From positions 4,898,001 to 4,962,000 of the forward strand of contig NZ_CP142422.1 of assembly GCF_035974275.1 (NCBI RefSeq): a stretch of 64,000 bases of DNA. Direction: 5' to 3'. Shown here one piece after another: positions 35,576-45,482 of this stretch. Positions within the stretch are counted from its first letter, which is position 1, and each line of letters opens with the position of its first letter. The DNA is from Chryseobacterium sp. MYb264 (GTDB lineage: Bacteria > Bacteroidota > Bacteroidia > Flavobacteriales > Weeksellaceae). The position numbers and the translations under genes were made by a program. The notes under the pieces are model-generated. The model was not told the DNA's origin and did no database searches. It saw only the letters and a list, made by a program, of their open reading frames with translations.

Positions 35576-37141
35576 ATGAAGAAAATAATATTAATAATTA
35601 TTTCAATTATAACGATCTCTATAATTAATTCATGTAAGGATGCATATGATATTATTCAGGACGGTGAATTTAGTGAAGCTGCTACTTTTCAAACAGTGAA
35701 TGATATGCAGAAATTTTTGAATAATACTTATGATAGAGTAGATGTGTCAAATGAAATTGCAATTTCATCAATTTTTACAGATGAATTAGGAATTGGTAGC
35801 CAAAATGGAGGACAAAATGTTAGTTTATATAATTTTGTTCTTACACCGGGAAATGGATTTGCTTCGGGAATTTGGTTAGCACATTATAGTGCTATCAATT
35901 CTGCAAACCGATTAATTGAAGGAGCTAAATTAATAACTCCTAGCTCGTCCGATCAGCAGGCTTACGATTCAATTTTGGCGCAAGCTTATGCGATCAGAGC
36001 ATTTGCTCATTTCCAACTTCTTTGTTATTTTGCACCTAATATTAAAGACAATAGTTCTTTAGGAGTTATATTAGTTACTAAAGTTCCTCAAAGTAATGAT
36101 AAACTTCCTAGAAATACAGTAGGTGAAGTCTTTGCGTCTATTGAAAGTGATCTAAATTTTGCTTATACTCATCTTGATCCTATAAAATTACCTTCTACAA
36201 GTTCTTCTGCTTATAAATTTGTTTCTAAAACATTTATTGACGCATTAAGAGCAAGAATGTATCTATACAGAGATAATTATACTTTAGCTGAGCAATATGC
36301 AGATACAGTTATCAATACTTCAGGATTAGTATTAACTACAGCAGGTACTGTTGAGACAAACGGTGATGGTGTAGCAAATACTGCATTTTATGGAAGTTAT
36401 ACAACACCTTCAACCAGCCCTTATAAGAGTATGTTACAGGATTTTACAAGAGGTGAGATTATCATGTCATTAGATCGTCCAGTTGGTAAATCAGCTATTG
36501 CTGGTCAATTCTATTTTAATAGAACTAATCTTACAGGAGGACCATATATGGATTTGAGTAGAGGAATTTATAATATCATTAATATTTCTGGCGATGTAAG
36601 AAAGCATGCATATATTGATCCTACATCTAAAATTGATCCAAACTACCAATCTCTTCCTTGGGGACAATATCTTTTGAATGATGTACTTTGTATAGATAAA
36701 TACTCTGGTAAGGCTGGAACTGCAAATGGGGCTGAATTGCTGAGTGATTTGAAGCTATTCAGGCTCTCTGAAATGTACTTTATTAAAGCTGAATGTAGGA
36801 TTGCGGCTAGTGACCTAGTAGGTGCTGCTTTAAGAATAAAGGCCGTTAGAGATGCTCGAAATTATATTGCTCCAGTAGTACTACCAGTATATGCAAATGC
36901 CTCCGCAGCATTAAAAGATATACTTAAAGAAAGAAGAGTTGAGTTAGCACTTGAAGGTCATAGATACCTCGATTTGAAAAGGCTAGGAACTGCAGCTGGT
37001 GTTACTAAAACTGAAAGAGATCCAAAAGACGTTGAAGGATATACGAATAAAGAAATTGATATTACAGATTATAGATTTACTTTACCAATCCCTTCGGATG
37101 AGATCAATGCAAATCCTATCCAACAAAACCCAGGATACTAA
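35576..37141 (+). CDS. SusD/RagB-type surface lipoprotein
   Basis: A 521-residue lipoprotein with lipobox cysteine C20 (IINSC). Near the N-terminus it has the SusD features FLNNTYDRV and WLAHYSAINSANRLIEGA; in the C-half RLSEMYFIKAECRIAA, RRVELALEGHRYLDLKRLG and the end LPIPSDEINANPIQQNPGY. SusD lids the SusC channel and binds ligand on the cell surface. It begins 26 nt after susC and is co-transcribed. A fragment of a second SusD lies 50 nt downstream (37192). Confidence 0.95.
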   Translation: MKKIILIIISIITISIINSCKDAYDIIQDGEFSEAATFQTVNDMQKFLNNTYDRVDVSNEIAISSIFTDELGIGSQNGGQNVSLYNFVLTPGNGFASGIWLAHYSAINSANRLIEGAKLITPSSSDQQAYDSILAQAYAIRAFAHFQLLCYFAPNIKDNSSLGVILVTKVPQSNDKLPRNTVGEVFASIESDLNFAYTHLDPIKLPSTSSSAYKFVSKTFIDALRARMYLYRDNYTLAEQYADTVINTSGLVLTTAGTVETNGDGVANTAFYGSYTTPSTSPYKSMLQDFTRGEIIMSLDRPVGKSAIAGQFYFNRTNLTGGPYMDLSRGIYNIINISGDVRKHAYIDPTSKIDPNYQSLPWGQYLLNDVLCIDKYSGKAGTANGAELLSDLKLFRLSEMYFIKAECRIAASDLVGAALRIKAVRDARNYIAPVVLPVYANASAALKDILKERRVELALEGHRYLDLKRLGTAAGVTKTERDPKDVEGYTNKEIDITDYRFTLPIPSDEINANPIQQNPGY

Positions 37142-37191
37142 TAATATTTTAAAAATTTGATTATTAGTGTTTAAGGAATATTGAAATATGA

Positions 37192-37302
37192 TTAGAACTC
37201 TCCTTTGAATGGGTACGCTGGTCAGACCTGAAACTGAAAGGCGAAAAATATAAACTGCCCTTCCCTCAGGGAGCGATTGACGCAAATGATCTATTAAAGT
37301 AA
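37192..37302 (+). pseudogene. remnant of a SusD C-terminus
   Basis: Thirty-six codons after an in-frame stop, then TAA. The translated text ELSFEWVRWSDLKLKG ... LPFPQGAIDANDLLK mirrors the SusD C-terminal signatures (ELALEGHRYLDLKR ... LPIPSDEINANP), with the usual 50-100 residues between them deleted. Its base composition is higher in GC than the adjacent SusD gene, so it derives from a different paralogue. Probably a relic of an older SusCD locus replaced by the present one. Confidence 0.65.
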
Positions 37303-37729
37303 TTCACGACTTCTGATTCTGCAACAAATTGAAACAGCATAAAAGTAAGCTGCTAAAAATGTAAATAGAAATATGGATAGCAGACAAGCAATACATCTGC
37401 ATTCCAATTGATCATAAAAACAAATTTTAATATATTTAGCAGAGGTTATTTTTTTATTAGAATAGCCTCTGTTTTGCTTTAAAAGTATACGACCCTTTTT
37501 GTTTTGAATCAACCCTCATCAACCACTGATTCCTTCAGTATGAATAGCGTCGGGTGAACCCCCGATGAATACATATTACATGATAATAAAACCCTGAAAG
37601 GGTTGAATAATTTAAAGGAAATTCCAAAGGCAAAATAATGTAAATATAAATTTTGAACCGTTGATTAATCAGCCCTCATGCAATTAAGTGTAAATTTTTA
37701 GGATTTAAGTAAATAAGCTAAGGTTTGTA
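37303..37729. other. gene-free region with small hairpins
   Basis: No gene is seen. It holds an imperfect hairpin AGCAGAGGTTA.../...TAGCCTCTGTTTTGCT (about 37438-37482), which may terminate the SusCD transcript, and a palindrome ACCCTGAAAGGGTT (37591-37604) next to a TCGGGTGAACCCCCGA stretch (37548-37563). Confidence 0.5.
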
Positions 37730-38650
37730 CTATTTAGCAGAAACCATGTTATTCTGAAAACTCTTCGGCGTTACCCCCGTAAACTGCTTAAACATTCTCG
37801 TAAAATAATTCACATCTGAAAATCCGGTCTGGTAAGCAGTTTCCTTAATGCTATTCTGGCTCGCCAACAATTCTTTAGCCCGATTAATTCTTTCCTGTAA
37901 AATAAACTCATTGGGGGAAGTTCCCAATTCATCTTTAAACATTCTAAAGAAATTCGATTTACTGACATAGGCTAATTTCGCGATGCTGTCAATAGAAAGT
38001 TTCTGATGGAGATTTTTTCTGATATAATCCACCACAAAACCGATTCTCGATTTATTTTTAACAATATTTTTCTCTACCATTTTCCTGGCCTGAGTCTGCA
38101 TCAGCCTGATCAGAAGCTCCTTCAGGGCAAAATCAGCCATAATGTCTTTTTGAGAATTATCATCCATCGCAATCCGCATAATATTGTTAGTGGCAGCGGC
38201 TAGAGATTGGTTGTTAAAGAGAAAATATTCTTCAAGATCGATATTCCATTGAGAGGTCTCGTCAATTTTTGGGAGGTCATAATTTAAATGGTTAAGAGAA
38301 TCTTCAATAAATTCAGGATTCAGGCTTAGAGAAATACATTGGGATGGGGTTTCATCCGCTTCAGGAAAATCTATCACCATGGTCTCTCCTGGTGATACAA
38401 GTACACTTTCCCCCGGAAAATAGTCGAAATAACTCGTTTTATCCAGTTTCATATGTTTTTTACCACGAAGCATGGCCGTAAAAGCTATTGTTTCAAAATG
38501 CAGTTTTACGTCGAAAGCGGCCTTATGTGTTTCATAAATGCTGAATTCACAATTGTTCAGATTGAATTTCGTCTGATTTTCAACCAAATGAATCAATTGG
38601 CTTTCCCGCTTCAATTCAGGAGTATTCAATAAAATCTTGTTATCATTCAT
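37730..38650 (-). CDS. AraC-family transcription regulator
   Basis: A 306-residue regulator. The N-terminal part (about 20-170) is a cupin-like sensor of the AraC_N type (FDYFPGESVLVSPGETMVIDFP). The C-terminal 100 residues carry both helix-turn-helix motifs: SIDSIAKLAYVSKSNFFRMFKDELGTSPNEFI and IKETAYQTGFSDVNYFTRMFKQFTGVTPKSFQ. It is transcribed away from the aldehyde dehydrogenase gene, with about 180 nt between the starts, so it probably regulates the alcohol/aldehyde module and itself. The inducer is unknown; an aldehyde or alcohol is inferred. Confidence 0.9.
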   Translation of the reverse strand: MNDNKILLNTPELKRESQLIHLVENQTKFNLNNCEFSIYETHKAAFDVKLHFETIAFTAMLRGKKHMKLDKTSYFDYFPGESVLVSPGETMVIDFPEADETPSQCISLSLNPEFIEDSLNHLNYDLPKIDETSQWNIDLEEYFLFNNQSLAAATNNIMRIAMDDNSQKDIMADFALKELLIRLMQTQARKMVEKNIVKNKSRIGFVVDYIRKNLHQKLSIDSIAKLAYVSKSNFFRMFKDELGTSPNEFILQERINRAKELLASQNSIKETAYQTGFSDVNYFTRMFKQFTGVTPKSFQNNMVSAK

Positions 38651-38831
38651 TTCTAAACATTTAGGAGTACCTGTTTACTCAAATATAGAAATTTCTGAGC
38701 TTATGATTTTGTTAATGAAATTATAAAATTCTGTTCAAGTACTATTTTGATATTTTTTTGTACGATTATGCTATTCGAATATCACAGGTAAGTGTAATTT
38801 GGTAACAGATAAAAAATTAAAACGTACGTAT

Positions 38832-40361
38832 ATGAGCACACTAACAGAAAAGGAATCAGCGACTACTTTACAGTGGCCTGAATTCAAAAACAGATATGAT
38901 AATTATATCAACGGACAATTTACAGCACCTGTTAACGGACAATATTTTGACGTCGTTTCGCCGGTGGACGGAAGAAATTTTACACAGGCAGCCCACTCTT
39001 CAAAAGAAGATTTGGAATTGGCAGTGAACGCAGCGGAAAAAGCATTCCAGACCTGGAAAGATACTTCATCTACGGAAAGAAGTATTATTTTAAATAAAAT
39101 TGCTGACAGAATTGAGCAGAATTTAGAATATATCGCAACGGTGGAAACGATTGATAACGGAAAAGCTGTTAGAGAAACATTGGCCGCGGATATTCCTTTG
39201 GCTGTGGATCATTTCAGATATTTTGCTTCGGTCATCAGATCTGAAGAAGGTTCTCACAACGAACTGGATAAAGATACGGTTTCACTTATTGTTCACGAAC
39301 CGCTAGGTGTTATCGCTCAGATCATCCCGTGGAATTTCCCGATTTTAATGGCAGTCTGGAAGTTAGCGCCGGCATTAGCTGCAGGAAACTGTGTAGTCCT
39401 AAAGCCAGCAGAAAGTACTCCGATTTCCATCATGGTCTTAATGGAATTAATCGGTGATTTGCTTCCTCCGGGAGTTGTAAACGTTGTAAACGGGTTTGGA
39501 GCTGAATTAGGAAGAGCGTTGGTGACCAACCCTAAAGTGAATAAGGCTGCATTTACAGGTTCTACGGCAACAGGTCGTTTAGTAATGCAATATGCAACAG
39601 AAAATATTATTCCGGTAACATTGGAATTGGGAGGAAAGTCTCCAAACGTTTTCTTCAGTTCGGTAATGGATGCAGATGACGAGTTTTTGGATAAAGCGAT
39701 CGAAGGAGCAGTACTTTTTGCTTTAAATCAGGGCGAAATCTGTACTTGTCCGTCCAGACTCCTGGTTCAGGAAGACATTGCAGATGCCTTCATTGCTAAA
39801 GTGGTGGAGAGAGTGAAAGCTATTAAAGTAGGAAATCCTCTTGATAAAACGGTGATGATGGGGGCACAGGCTTCTCAGATTCAAAAAGACAAAATCCTTT
39901 CTTATATTAAATTAGGGAAAGAAGAAGGTGCAGAAGTCCTTATAGGAGGAGATGTTAACAATGTTGGAGAAGGTCTGGAAAACGGATATTATATTCAGCC
40001 GACCATCTTCAAAGGAAACAACAGAATGAGAATCTTCCAGGAAGAAATCTTCGGACCTGTTTTGGCCTTTACCACGTTTAAAGATGAAGAAGAAGCTCTT
40101 AAAATCGCTAACGACACCATTTATGGATTAGGAGCAGGTGTGTGGACCCGAGATGCTCACCAACTTTACAATATTCCGCGTCACATTCAGGCGGGAAGAG
40201 TATGGGTTAACCAATACCATTCATATCCGGCCGGAGCCCCTTTCGGAGGGTATAAACAGTCGGGAATCGGGCGTGAAAATCACAAAATGATGCTCGATCA
40301 CTACCGTCAGACCAAAAATATGTTGATTTCATACAACAAAAACAAACTAGGTTTCTTTTAA
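38832..40361 (+). CDS. NAD-dependent aldehyde dehydrogenase (AldB/ExaC-like)
   Basis: About 509 residues. The ATG at 38832 is preferred over a TTG 33 nt upstream. ALDH signatures: [23 protein letters not shown], the catalytic-glutamate motif [11 protein letters not shown], and the catalytic cysteine in GEICTCPSR. The order with a DUF779 gene and a Zn alcohol dehydrogenase, and overall similarity, point to the acetaldehyde dehydrogenase group (AldB/ExaC) that oxidises acetaldehyde to acetate. It is probably controlled by the divergent AraC protein. Confidence 0.92.
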   Translation: MSTLTEKESATTLQWPEFKNRYDNYINGQFTAPVNGQYFDVVSPVDGRNFTQAAHSSKEDLELAVNAAEKAFQTWKDTSSTERSIILNKIADRIEQNLEYIATVETIDNGKAVRETLAADIPLAVDHFRYFASVIRSEEGSHNELDKDTVSLIVHEPLGVIAQIIPWNFPILMAVWKLAPALAAGNCVVLKPAESTPISIMVLMELIGDLLPPGVVNVVNGFGAELGRALVTNPKVNKAAFTGSTATGRLVMQYATENIIPVTLELGGKSPNVFFSSVMDADDEFLDKAIEGAVLFALNQGEICTCPSRLLVQEDIADAFIAKVVERVKAIKVGNPLDKTVMMGAQASQIQKDKILSYIKLGKEEGAEVLIGGDVNNVGEGLENGYYIQPTIFKGNNRMRIFQEEIFGPVLAFTTFKDEEEALKIANDTIYGLGAGVWTRDAHQLYNIPRHIQAGRVWVNQYHSYPAGAPFGGYKQSGIGRENHKMMLDHYRQTKNMLISYNKNKLGFF

Positions 40362-40376
40362 TTTTAAATATTAGGG

Positions 40377-40503
40377 CGTGCCCGTTTTCCCCGTCTCGGC
40401 AACGGGGAAAAACGGTCGGGCTATCCAGGGCTCCACTTCGTTCCGGTGTTCCGCTGCGCTCCACACTCTCGCTTTCAGCGAGACCCTTCCTATCCCTCAC
40501 GCA
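40377..40503. repeat. GC-rich intergenic repeat with hairpins (second of three)
   Basis: A GC-rich block with CCCCGTCTCGGCAACGGGG (a stem-loop near 40397-40415), CTCTCGCTTTCAGCGAGA, and an end CCTTCCTATCCCTCACGC. The last phrase is characteristic of a dispersed intergenic sequence in Bacteroidota. It is not coding, although a 97-codon minus frame crosses it. Confidence 0.65.
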
Positions 40504-40600
40504 AACAAAAGTTGTCCTTACCTTATCGAAATTTCCGGGTAAGAAGGAAAATTTATGCCTTTATTAAATCTTGACAAGATTTTCAAAAATAAAAAACTTA

Positions 40601-40792
40601 GAGGCTGTTTAAATTTTATTGCCAAAAATTTTTATAGCTATTTTGAGATGGATTTTTTGCTTCGTGTTTGCAGATTTAGCGGGCTAAATCAAAAATAGGA
40701 AGTGAGAAATACGCTCAAAAGAGCTATAAAATGGAGCAAAGATCAACTTTATTAATGATAATAAATAAAACGGTAAAATTTTAAATAGGCTC
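40601..40792. mobile_element. 192-bp MITE-like element
   Basis: The ends are inverted: GAGGCTGTTTAAATTTTATT on the left, and the reverse complement of the right end GAGCCTATTTAAAATTTTAC. The arms stay partly complementary inward (TTATAGCTATTTTGAG against CTCAAAAGAGCTATAA). TTA flanks both sides (40598-40600 and 40793-40795), a possible 3-bp target duplication. No coding capacity. The element is distinct from the GGATCA family. Confidence 0.65.
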
Positions 40793-40800
40793 TTAGTGAT

Positions 40801-40890
40801 CTTATTTAAATGGAACGCCTTTGCGACCTTAAAAATATGCGACCCAATGAGCAAAAAATCTTTGCTCCTTTGCGTTAAAAAAAATCTATT
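40801..40890. repeat. CGCAAAG-type repeat fragment
   Basis: Words CCTTTGCGACCTTAAAAATA and TCTTTGCTCCTTTGCGTT match the unit of the GGATCA element (reverse orientation). Only a fragment is present, and the termini are absent. Confidence 0.5.
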
Positions 40891-40940
40891 CACAAGATAA
40901 TACAAACAAAACTAAAAACTAACTCGAAAAAAATCAAAAT

Positions 40941-41975
40941 ATGATTCCAAAAACAATGAAAGCCGCAGTCGTTCAGGGCTACGGACAACCCTTAAAAATA
41001 GAAGAGGTTCCTGTAAAGGTTCCCGGAAGATATGAAGTACTGGTAAAGGTAATCGCCTGCGGGGTTTGCCATACCGATTTACATGCGGTGGATGGCGACT
41101 GGCCGGCGAAACCCAAAATGCCATTAATTCCGGGTCATGAGGGTGTCGGAATAGTGGTGGCCTGCGGACCCGAAGCTCAGGTGAAAGAAGGAGATGCGGT
41201 GGGCGTTCCGTGGCTGTATTCTGCCTGCGGATGCTGTGATTACTGTATTACGGGTTGGGAAACCCTTTGTGAAGCCCAGAAAAACGGAGGATACAGTGTA
41301 GATGGTGGTTTTGCAGAGTATGTAATTGCTGATTCAAGATATGTAGGACATTTGAAATCAGATGTCAACTTTTTAGAAATTGCTCCGATTCTGTGTGCCG
41401 GAGTTACCGTTTATAAAGGTTTAAAGGAAACCGAAACCAAGCCTGGAGAATGGGTAGCCATTTCCGGAATTGGTGGCTTGGGACATGTTGCGGTACAATA
41501 TGCCAAAGCAATGGGAATGCATGTTGCCGCGATTGATGTGGCAGATGATAAATTAGATTTAGCCAAAAAATTAGGCGCAGATTTGGTGGTCAATGCAAAA
41601 AACACAGATCCTGGAGAATATTTACATAAAGAAGTCGGCGGAATGCAAGGCGCTTTGATTACCGCAGTCTCACCAATTGCCTTTAAACAGGGAATCGATG
41701 TCCTGAGAAGAAAAGGAACCATCGCATTAAACGGACTTCCACCGGGTTCATTCGAACTCCCAATTTTTGAAACGGTACTCAAAAGAATTACCGTAAGAGG
41801 ATCTATTGTAGGAACCAGAAAAGATCTTCAGGAAGCACTGGATTTTGCTAACGAAGGTTTGGTAAAAGCAACGGTAACTTCTGCAAAACTGGAAGATATC
41901 AATGATGTTTTTGATAAAATGAAAGCAGGACAGATCGATGGCAGAATCGTTCTCGATATTGCCGGATCAAATTAA
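40941..41975 (+). CDS. adhP: zinc-dependent alcohol dehydrogenase (AdhP-like)
   Basis: A 344-residue medium-chain dehydrogenase. Catalytic zinc ligands: C43 (GVCHTD) and H66-E67 (GHEGVG). Structural zinc cysteines: C96, C99, C102 and C110. NAD-binding [14 protein letters not shown]. Close to AdhP, the ethanol-active, propanol-preferring type that interconverts alcohols and aldehydes. It follows the aldehyde dehydrogenase, separated by about 580 nt of repeats, and precedes DUF779. With ALDH it would take ethanol to acetate, unless it runs in reverse to detoxify aldehydes. Confidence 0.94.
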   Translation: MIPKTMKAAVVQGYGQPLKIEEVPVKVPGRYEVLVKVIACGVCHTDLHAVDGDWPAKPKMPLIPGHEGVGIVVACGPEAQVKEGDAVGVPWLYSACGCCDYCITGWETLCEAQKNGGYSVDGGFAEYVIADSRYVGHLKSDVNFLEIAPILCAGVTVYKGLKETETKPGEWVAISGIGGLGHVAVQYAKAMGMHVAAIDVADDKLDLAKKLGADLVVNAKNTDPGEYLHKEVGGMQGALITAVSPIAFKQGIDVLRRKGTIALNGLPPGSFELPIFETVLKRITVRGSIVGTRKDLQEALDFANEGLVKATVTSAKLEDINDVFDKMKAGQIDGRIVLDIAGSN

Positions 41976-42242
41976 ATTTTATGGAATGTGAAGAGGTTCG
42001 GTGGAATATATTTCGCCGAACTTTTTTAACTTTATACAGGAAAAGTCATTGCAAGGAGTAAAGCGAGGAACTAATCTCAAAAATATTTACAAATCCTTGT
42101 CATTCCTTAGGAATTTCAGCAAAGAATTTTGAAAATATTTTTTTAATCATAAGCCTGGATTCCATGCTTCTCTTCGTTACGCTCTGAATGGCAAAAACTC
42201 TGCAAAGAAAAATTGTTATTAATTCAATAAAAATAAAGCAAA

Positions 42243-42626
42243 ATGGAAACTAAAATATCAAGACTTTCAGTCACCGAAAAAGCACTGGAAGTGGTTTGGG
42301 AACTCGAAAAAAAATATGGCGACCTCATGTTTTATCAGGCCGGTGGCTGTTGTGAAGGAACCCAGCCCCAATGTTTTGAAAAAGGAGGGTATTTCCCGAG
42401 AATGAATGACGCCATGATCGGAACCATCAACAGTCATGAATTCTGGATCGACCGCGATTTATTCGAATACTGGCAATATTCACATTTTACGTTAGATGTT
42501 GTCGATGGTTTCGGGCCGGGTGGGTTTTCCCTGGAGACCCCTTTAGGGAAAACATTTAAAGTAATTTACAGACTTTTTACCCCCGAAGAGCTTGAAAATT
42601 TAGAACCTGTAAAACGAAGTGAATAA
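42243..42626 (+). CDS. DUF779 protein
   Basis: A 127-residue protein of the DUF779 family, with the cysteine-rich signature FYQAGGCCEGTQPQCF (about 32-47) and the middle LDVVDGFGPGGFSLETPLGK. DUF779 genes are found next to acetaldehyde dehydrogenase genes in many bacteria, as here. The conserved cysteines suggest metal or redox handling, but no function is established. Its 5' gap (41976-42242) holds no gene and contains a short GC-richer stretch (GGATTCCATGCTTCTC near 42154). Confidence 0.9.
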   Translation: METKISRLSVTEKALEVVWELEKKYGDLMFYQAGGCCEGTQPQCFEKGGYFPRMNDAMIGTINSHEFWIDRDLFEYWQYSHFTLDVVDGFGPGGFSLETPLGKTFKVIYRLFTPEELENLEPVKRSE

Positions 42627-42629
42627 TTA

Positions 42630-42760
42630 ATATTAAAAGATCTGCTCAATCAGCAAAATCTGCGAGATAAAAATATATAAAGTTGTGAAAATTTACCTCA
42701 CGCAGGTTTGACAGATAACGCAGATGTTTGCGTTATAAAAATCATTAGTGAAATTTGTGT
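42630..42760 (+). repeat. fragment related to the GGATCA element
   Basis: Words CAGCAAAATCTGCGAGAT and TCACGCAGGTTTGACAGAT resemble the right module of the element. It lies between convergent genes; no ends are visible. Confidence 0.4.
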
Positions 42761-42769
42761 TTAAGCAAA

Positions 42770-43969
42770 TCAAACCTTCACAAATCGATTCACAAACATC
42801 GAAGCTACCAACTGTCCTACCGCATTTAAAACCGTTGCCAAAGGATCAACCAAAGTTCCGATGATCATCACCGCAGGAATGGCTTCCTGAGGTAATTTAT
42901 ATACTGAAATCATCAGCATTTCACCAATATAACCGCCATTCGGAATCCCACCGGCGACGATACTAACGAAAACAGTAATTCCTAATGCCAAAAGCAAATT
43001 CATAGGATCAAAAAAATCTCTTCCGATAATCAGAAAAGCCACGTAAATCTTAATGATGGATGACATCGACGAACCATTTTTATGCAAAGTCGTTCCAATC
43101 GGAATCACAATATTCGAGATCTGACTGGGAATCCCAATTTTTGAAGCAGCCTGTAAATTGGCGGGCATGGTCGCAAAACTGCTGCAGGTACTCAATGCCG
43201 TCAGCGTAGGAAAGATCGCATTTTTCCAAAAGCTTTTAACTCCGTGTGAGCCTTTTGCCATAAAAGCGTACAATGAAAAAAATACTATGAAATAGATCAC
43301 TCCGGCAATATAATAAAGTCCTAAAGGTTTAGCATAAAATCCGAAAAGCTGAGGTCCCAAAGTAGCCACCTGAAATGCGAAGTAAGCACCCAGACCAATA
43401 GGAGCGACTTTCATAATCAGTAAAAGCAATTCCTTCATTACTTCATATCCCGAGGCAATAAATGCTCGGAAGGGCTGTCCCTTTTCTCCTGCTTTTCTAG
43501 CAGAAAATCCTGTCATAAATGCAAAGATCAAAAGAGCCAGCATATTTTGTCTTGAAAAAAGCTGGGTAAATTCTCCAACGGTAAAAAATCCCACGATTCT
43601 GTTTCCCCAGCTGTCGTTATTAGCCGCTTCTTCCACAATTTCTGAGCTTCCGGAAACCCCTGAAACAGGAAATAAATACACTGCGAAAATCGTAAAAACT
43701 GCAGCCGTTACAATGAAAAAAAGAAAGGTCAGAGCCATGGTCATCATGATCTTTCCAAACCTGGATTGCTGTTCCTGCGAAGCAATAGAATTGGACACCG
43801 CAAAAAATACCAACGGAACTACGCTCACGAAGAGGAGATTCAGGAAAATATCTCCTAAAGGTTTCAGGTAATCAACAAAACCGGGCATAACAATGCCAAT
43901 GATGCTTCCAACTGTGATTCCTAATAACAAAAGTAAAATTCCTGAGTAGTTTTTCAACACTTCTTTCAT
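42770..43969 (-). CDS. dicarboxylate/amino acid:cation symporter
   Basis: A 399-residue DAACS (GltP/GltPh-type) transporter with 8 helices and two re-entrant loops. Signatures: the loop FATMPANLQ-type stretch TCSSFATMPANLQAA, the central NGSSMSSIIKIYV, and the end PAVMIIGTLVDPLATVLNAVGQL. The family imports glutamate, aspartate or C4-dicarboxylates with Na+ or H+. The motif variants do not define the substrate. An upstream minus-strand TATCTTTG (43991 to 43984) lies 14 nt before its ATG and may be its -7 element. Confidence 0.93.
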   Translation of the reverse strand: MKEVLKNYSGILLLLLGITVGSIIGIVMPGFVDYLKPLGDIFLNLLFVSVVPLVFFAVSNSIASQEQQSRFGKIMMTMALTFLFFIVTAAVFTIFAVYLFPVSGVSGSSEIVEEAANNDSWGNRIVGFFTVGEFTQLFSRQNMLALLIFAFMTGFSARKAGEKGQPFRAFIASGYEVMKELLLLIMKVAPIGLGAYFAFQVATLGPQLFGFYAKPLGLYYIAGVIYFIVFFSLYAFMAKGSHGVKSFWKNAIFPTLTALSTCSSFATMPANLQAASKIGIPSQISNIVIPIGTTLHKNGSSMSSIIKIYVAFLIIGRDFFDPMNLLLALGITVFVSIVAGGIPNGGYIGEMLMISVYKLPQEAIPAVMIIGTLVDPLATVLNAVGQLVASMFVNRFVKV

Positions 43970-44038
43970 GTGTGCTTTTTAATCAAAGATAGCTTTATTT
44001 TTAACATTGCGTTATATTATTTTCAGTGATAAAATGCT

Positions 44039-44046
44039 TAAATTTG
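44039..44046 (+). promoter_or_regulatory. -7 promoter element of the cbpA-like gene
   Basis: TAAATTTG fits TAnnTTTG, 16 nt before the cbpA-like ATG. It faces the divergent symporter promoter about 50 nt away. No clear -33 box. Confidence 0.5.
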
Positions 44047-44062
44047 AGTAAACATCGTTTCT

Positions 44063-44983
44063 ATGGCTTATATAGATTACTATAAAATTTTGGGCGTAGA
44101 CAAAAGCGCCACACAGGAAGATATTAAAAAAGCATATCGGAAATTAGCAAGAAAGCTGCATCCCGATCTTAATCCAGATGATAAAGAGGCTGAAAGAAAA
44201 TTCAAAGAACTTAATGAAGCCAATGAGGTACTCAGCAACGTGGAGAACCGTGCAAAATACGATAAATACGGTGAAAACTGGAAGCATGGCGAGGAATACG
44301 AAAAAGCTCAGCAACAGCAAAGGCAATATCAACAAAGTCAGAGCGGAAGTTACGGTAGCGGATTTTCAGGCGCTGATTTTGGAGAAGGAGAGGATTTTTC
44401 TGATTTTTTCCAAAGCATGTTTGGTGGAGCGGGAGGAGGCTTCGGAAGGAGTTCGAGAGGCAGTGCTTCGGGGAAATTTAAAGGTCAGGACGTCAGTGCA
44501 GAATTGAATGTAAGTTTAAAAGATGCTGCAACAACACATCCTCAGACTTTTGAGATCAATGGTAAAAAAGTGAGAATTACGATTCCTGCGGGGATCTATG
44601 ACGGACAGCAGATTAAACTGAAAGGTCATGGAAATCCGGGGGTGAACGGAGGTCCGCACGGAGATTTATACATCACCTTTAATATTGCGGCTGATCCTAA
44701 TTTTGAAAGAGTCGGAAATGATTTGAAAACGAAAGTTTCCATTGATTTGTATACGGCTGTTTTAGGCGGTGATGTAAAAGTAAATACATTCGACGGAAGT
44801 GTAAACCTGAAAGTAAAGCCCGAAACCCAAAACGGAAATACAGTGCGACTGAAAGGAAAAGGTTTTCCCGTGTATAAAAAAGACGGTGAATTTGGAGATT
44901 TATTTGTGACTTATGATGTGAAATTACCAACGAATCTCACTGAAACACAAAAAGAACTTTTTGAACAACTTAAAAATTCCTAA
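44063..44983 (+). CDS. cbpA: DnaJ-type co-chaperone (CbpA-like)
   Basis: A 306-residue type II J-protein. The J domain is at 1-70 with HPD at 33-35. A Gly/Ser/Phe-rich linker (about 95-145) and two C-terminal peptide-binding domains (from about 150) follow, with no zinc-finger cysteines; this distinguishes it from DnaJ proper. It stimulates DnaK. The following gene encodes the CbpM modulator 3 nt downstream, which confirms the CbpA type. Confidence 0.94.
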   Translation: MAYIDYYKILGVDKSATQEDIKKAYRKLARKLHPDLNPDDKEAERKFKELNEANEVLSNVENRAKYDKYGENWKHGEEYEKAQQQQRQYQQSQSGSYGSGFSGADFGEGEDFSDFFQSMFGGAGGGFGRSSRGSASGKFKGQDVSAELNVSLKDAATTHPQTFEINGKKVRITIPAGIYDGQQIKLKGHGNPGVNGGPHGDLYITFNIAADPNFERVGNDLKTKVSIDLYTAVLGGDVKVNTFDGSVNLKVKPETQNGNTVRLKGKGFPVYKKDGEFGDLFVTYDVKLPTNLTETQKELFEQLKNS

Positions 44984-44986
44984 GCC

Positions 44987-45289
44987 ATGAGTGAAAGAAT
45001 ATCGCGAGAGGAACTCGCAAAAATATACAATATTGAGATCACTTTTTTTGATGAATTGGTGAATTCAGGATTAATTACAATTCAGACCGAAAATGAAATA
45101 CGCTATCTGATGTACGAAGATTTACCCAATTTTGAACGGTTTACGAACTGGCATTACGATTTGGAAATTAACCTTCCGGGATTGGAAGTGATTCATGAAA
45201 TGCTGAAAAAAATGGATGACCTCCGACAACGAAACCGTGAGCTGGCGAATAAACTTTCGGCAATCGGGGATAATTTTGTTGATGGTTGA
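44987..45289 (+). CDS. cbpM: chaperone modulator CbpM
   Basis: A 100-residue MerR-like protein of the CbpM family, with a winged-helix N-half (REELAKIYNIEITFFDELVNSGLI) and a C-terminal coiled helix (EVIHEMLKKMDDLRQRNRELANKL). CbpM binds the J domain of CbpA and blocks its action on DnaK. It starts 3 nt after cbpA; size and order match the known pair. Confidence 0.9.
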   Translation: MSERISREELAKIYNIEITFFDELVNSGLITIQTENEIRYLMYEDLPNFERFTNWHYDLEINLPGLEVIHEMLKKMDDLRQRNRELANKLSAIGDNFVDG

Positions 45290-45455
45290 TGGTTTGGAGT
45301 TAAATGGCGGAGGAGTCCTGAAGGGACGACTTACATCAGGATCGGATGCTAATCCGATTGAAAGATAAATGATATCATTATCCAGTCATACAGAAATGAT
45401 TTTAGCCAAAATATAATCCTCCCCCAATATAAATGTAAATTCTAAATTTTTAATT

Positions 45456-45463
45456 TAGCTTTG
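45456..45463 (+). promoter_or_regulatory. -7 promoter element of the YcxB-like gene
   Basis: TAGCTTTG matches TAnnTTTG, 20 nt before the ATG at 45483. Confidence 0.55.
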
Positions 45464-45482
45464 CAGATAGAAATTAATAATT

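Noticed and set aside
40207..40500. 97-codon minus-strand frame
   Set aside because: It runs antisense to the aldehyde dehydrogenase end and through a GC-rich hairpin repeat; composition artefact.
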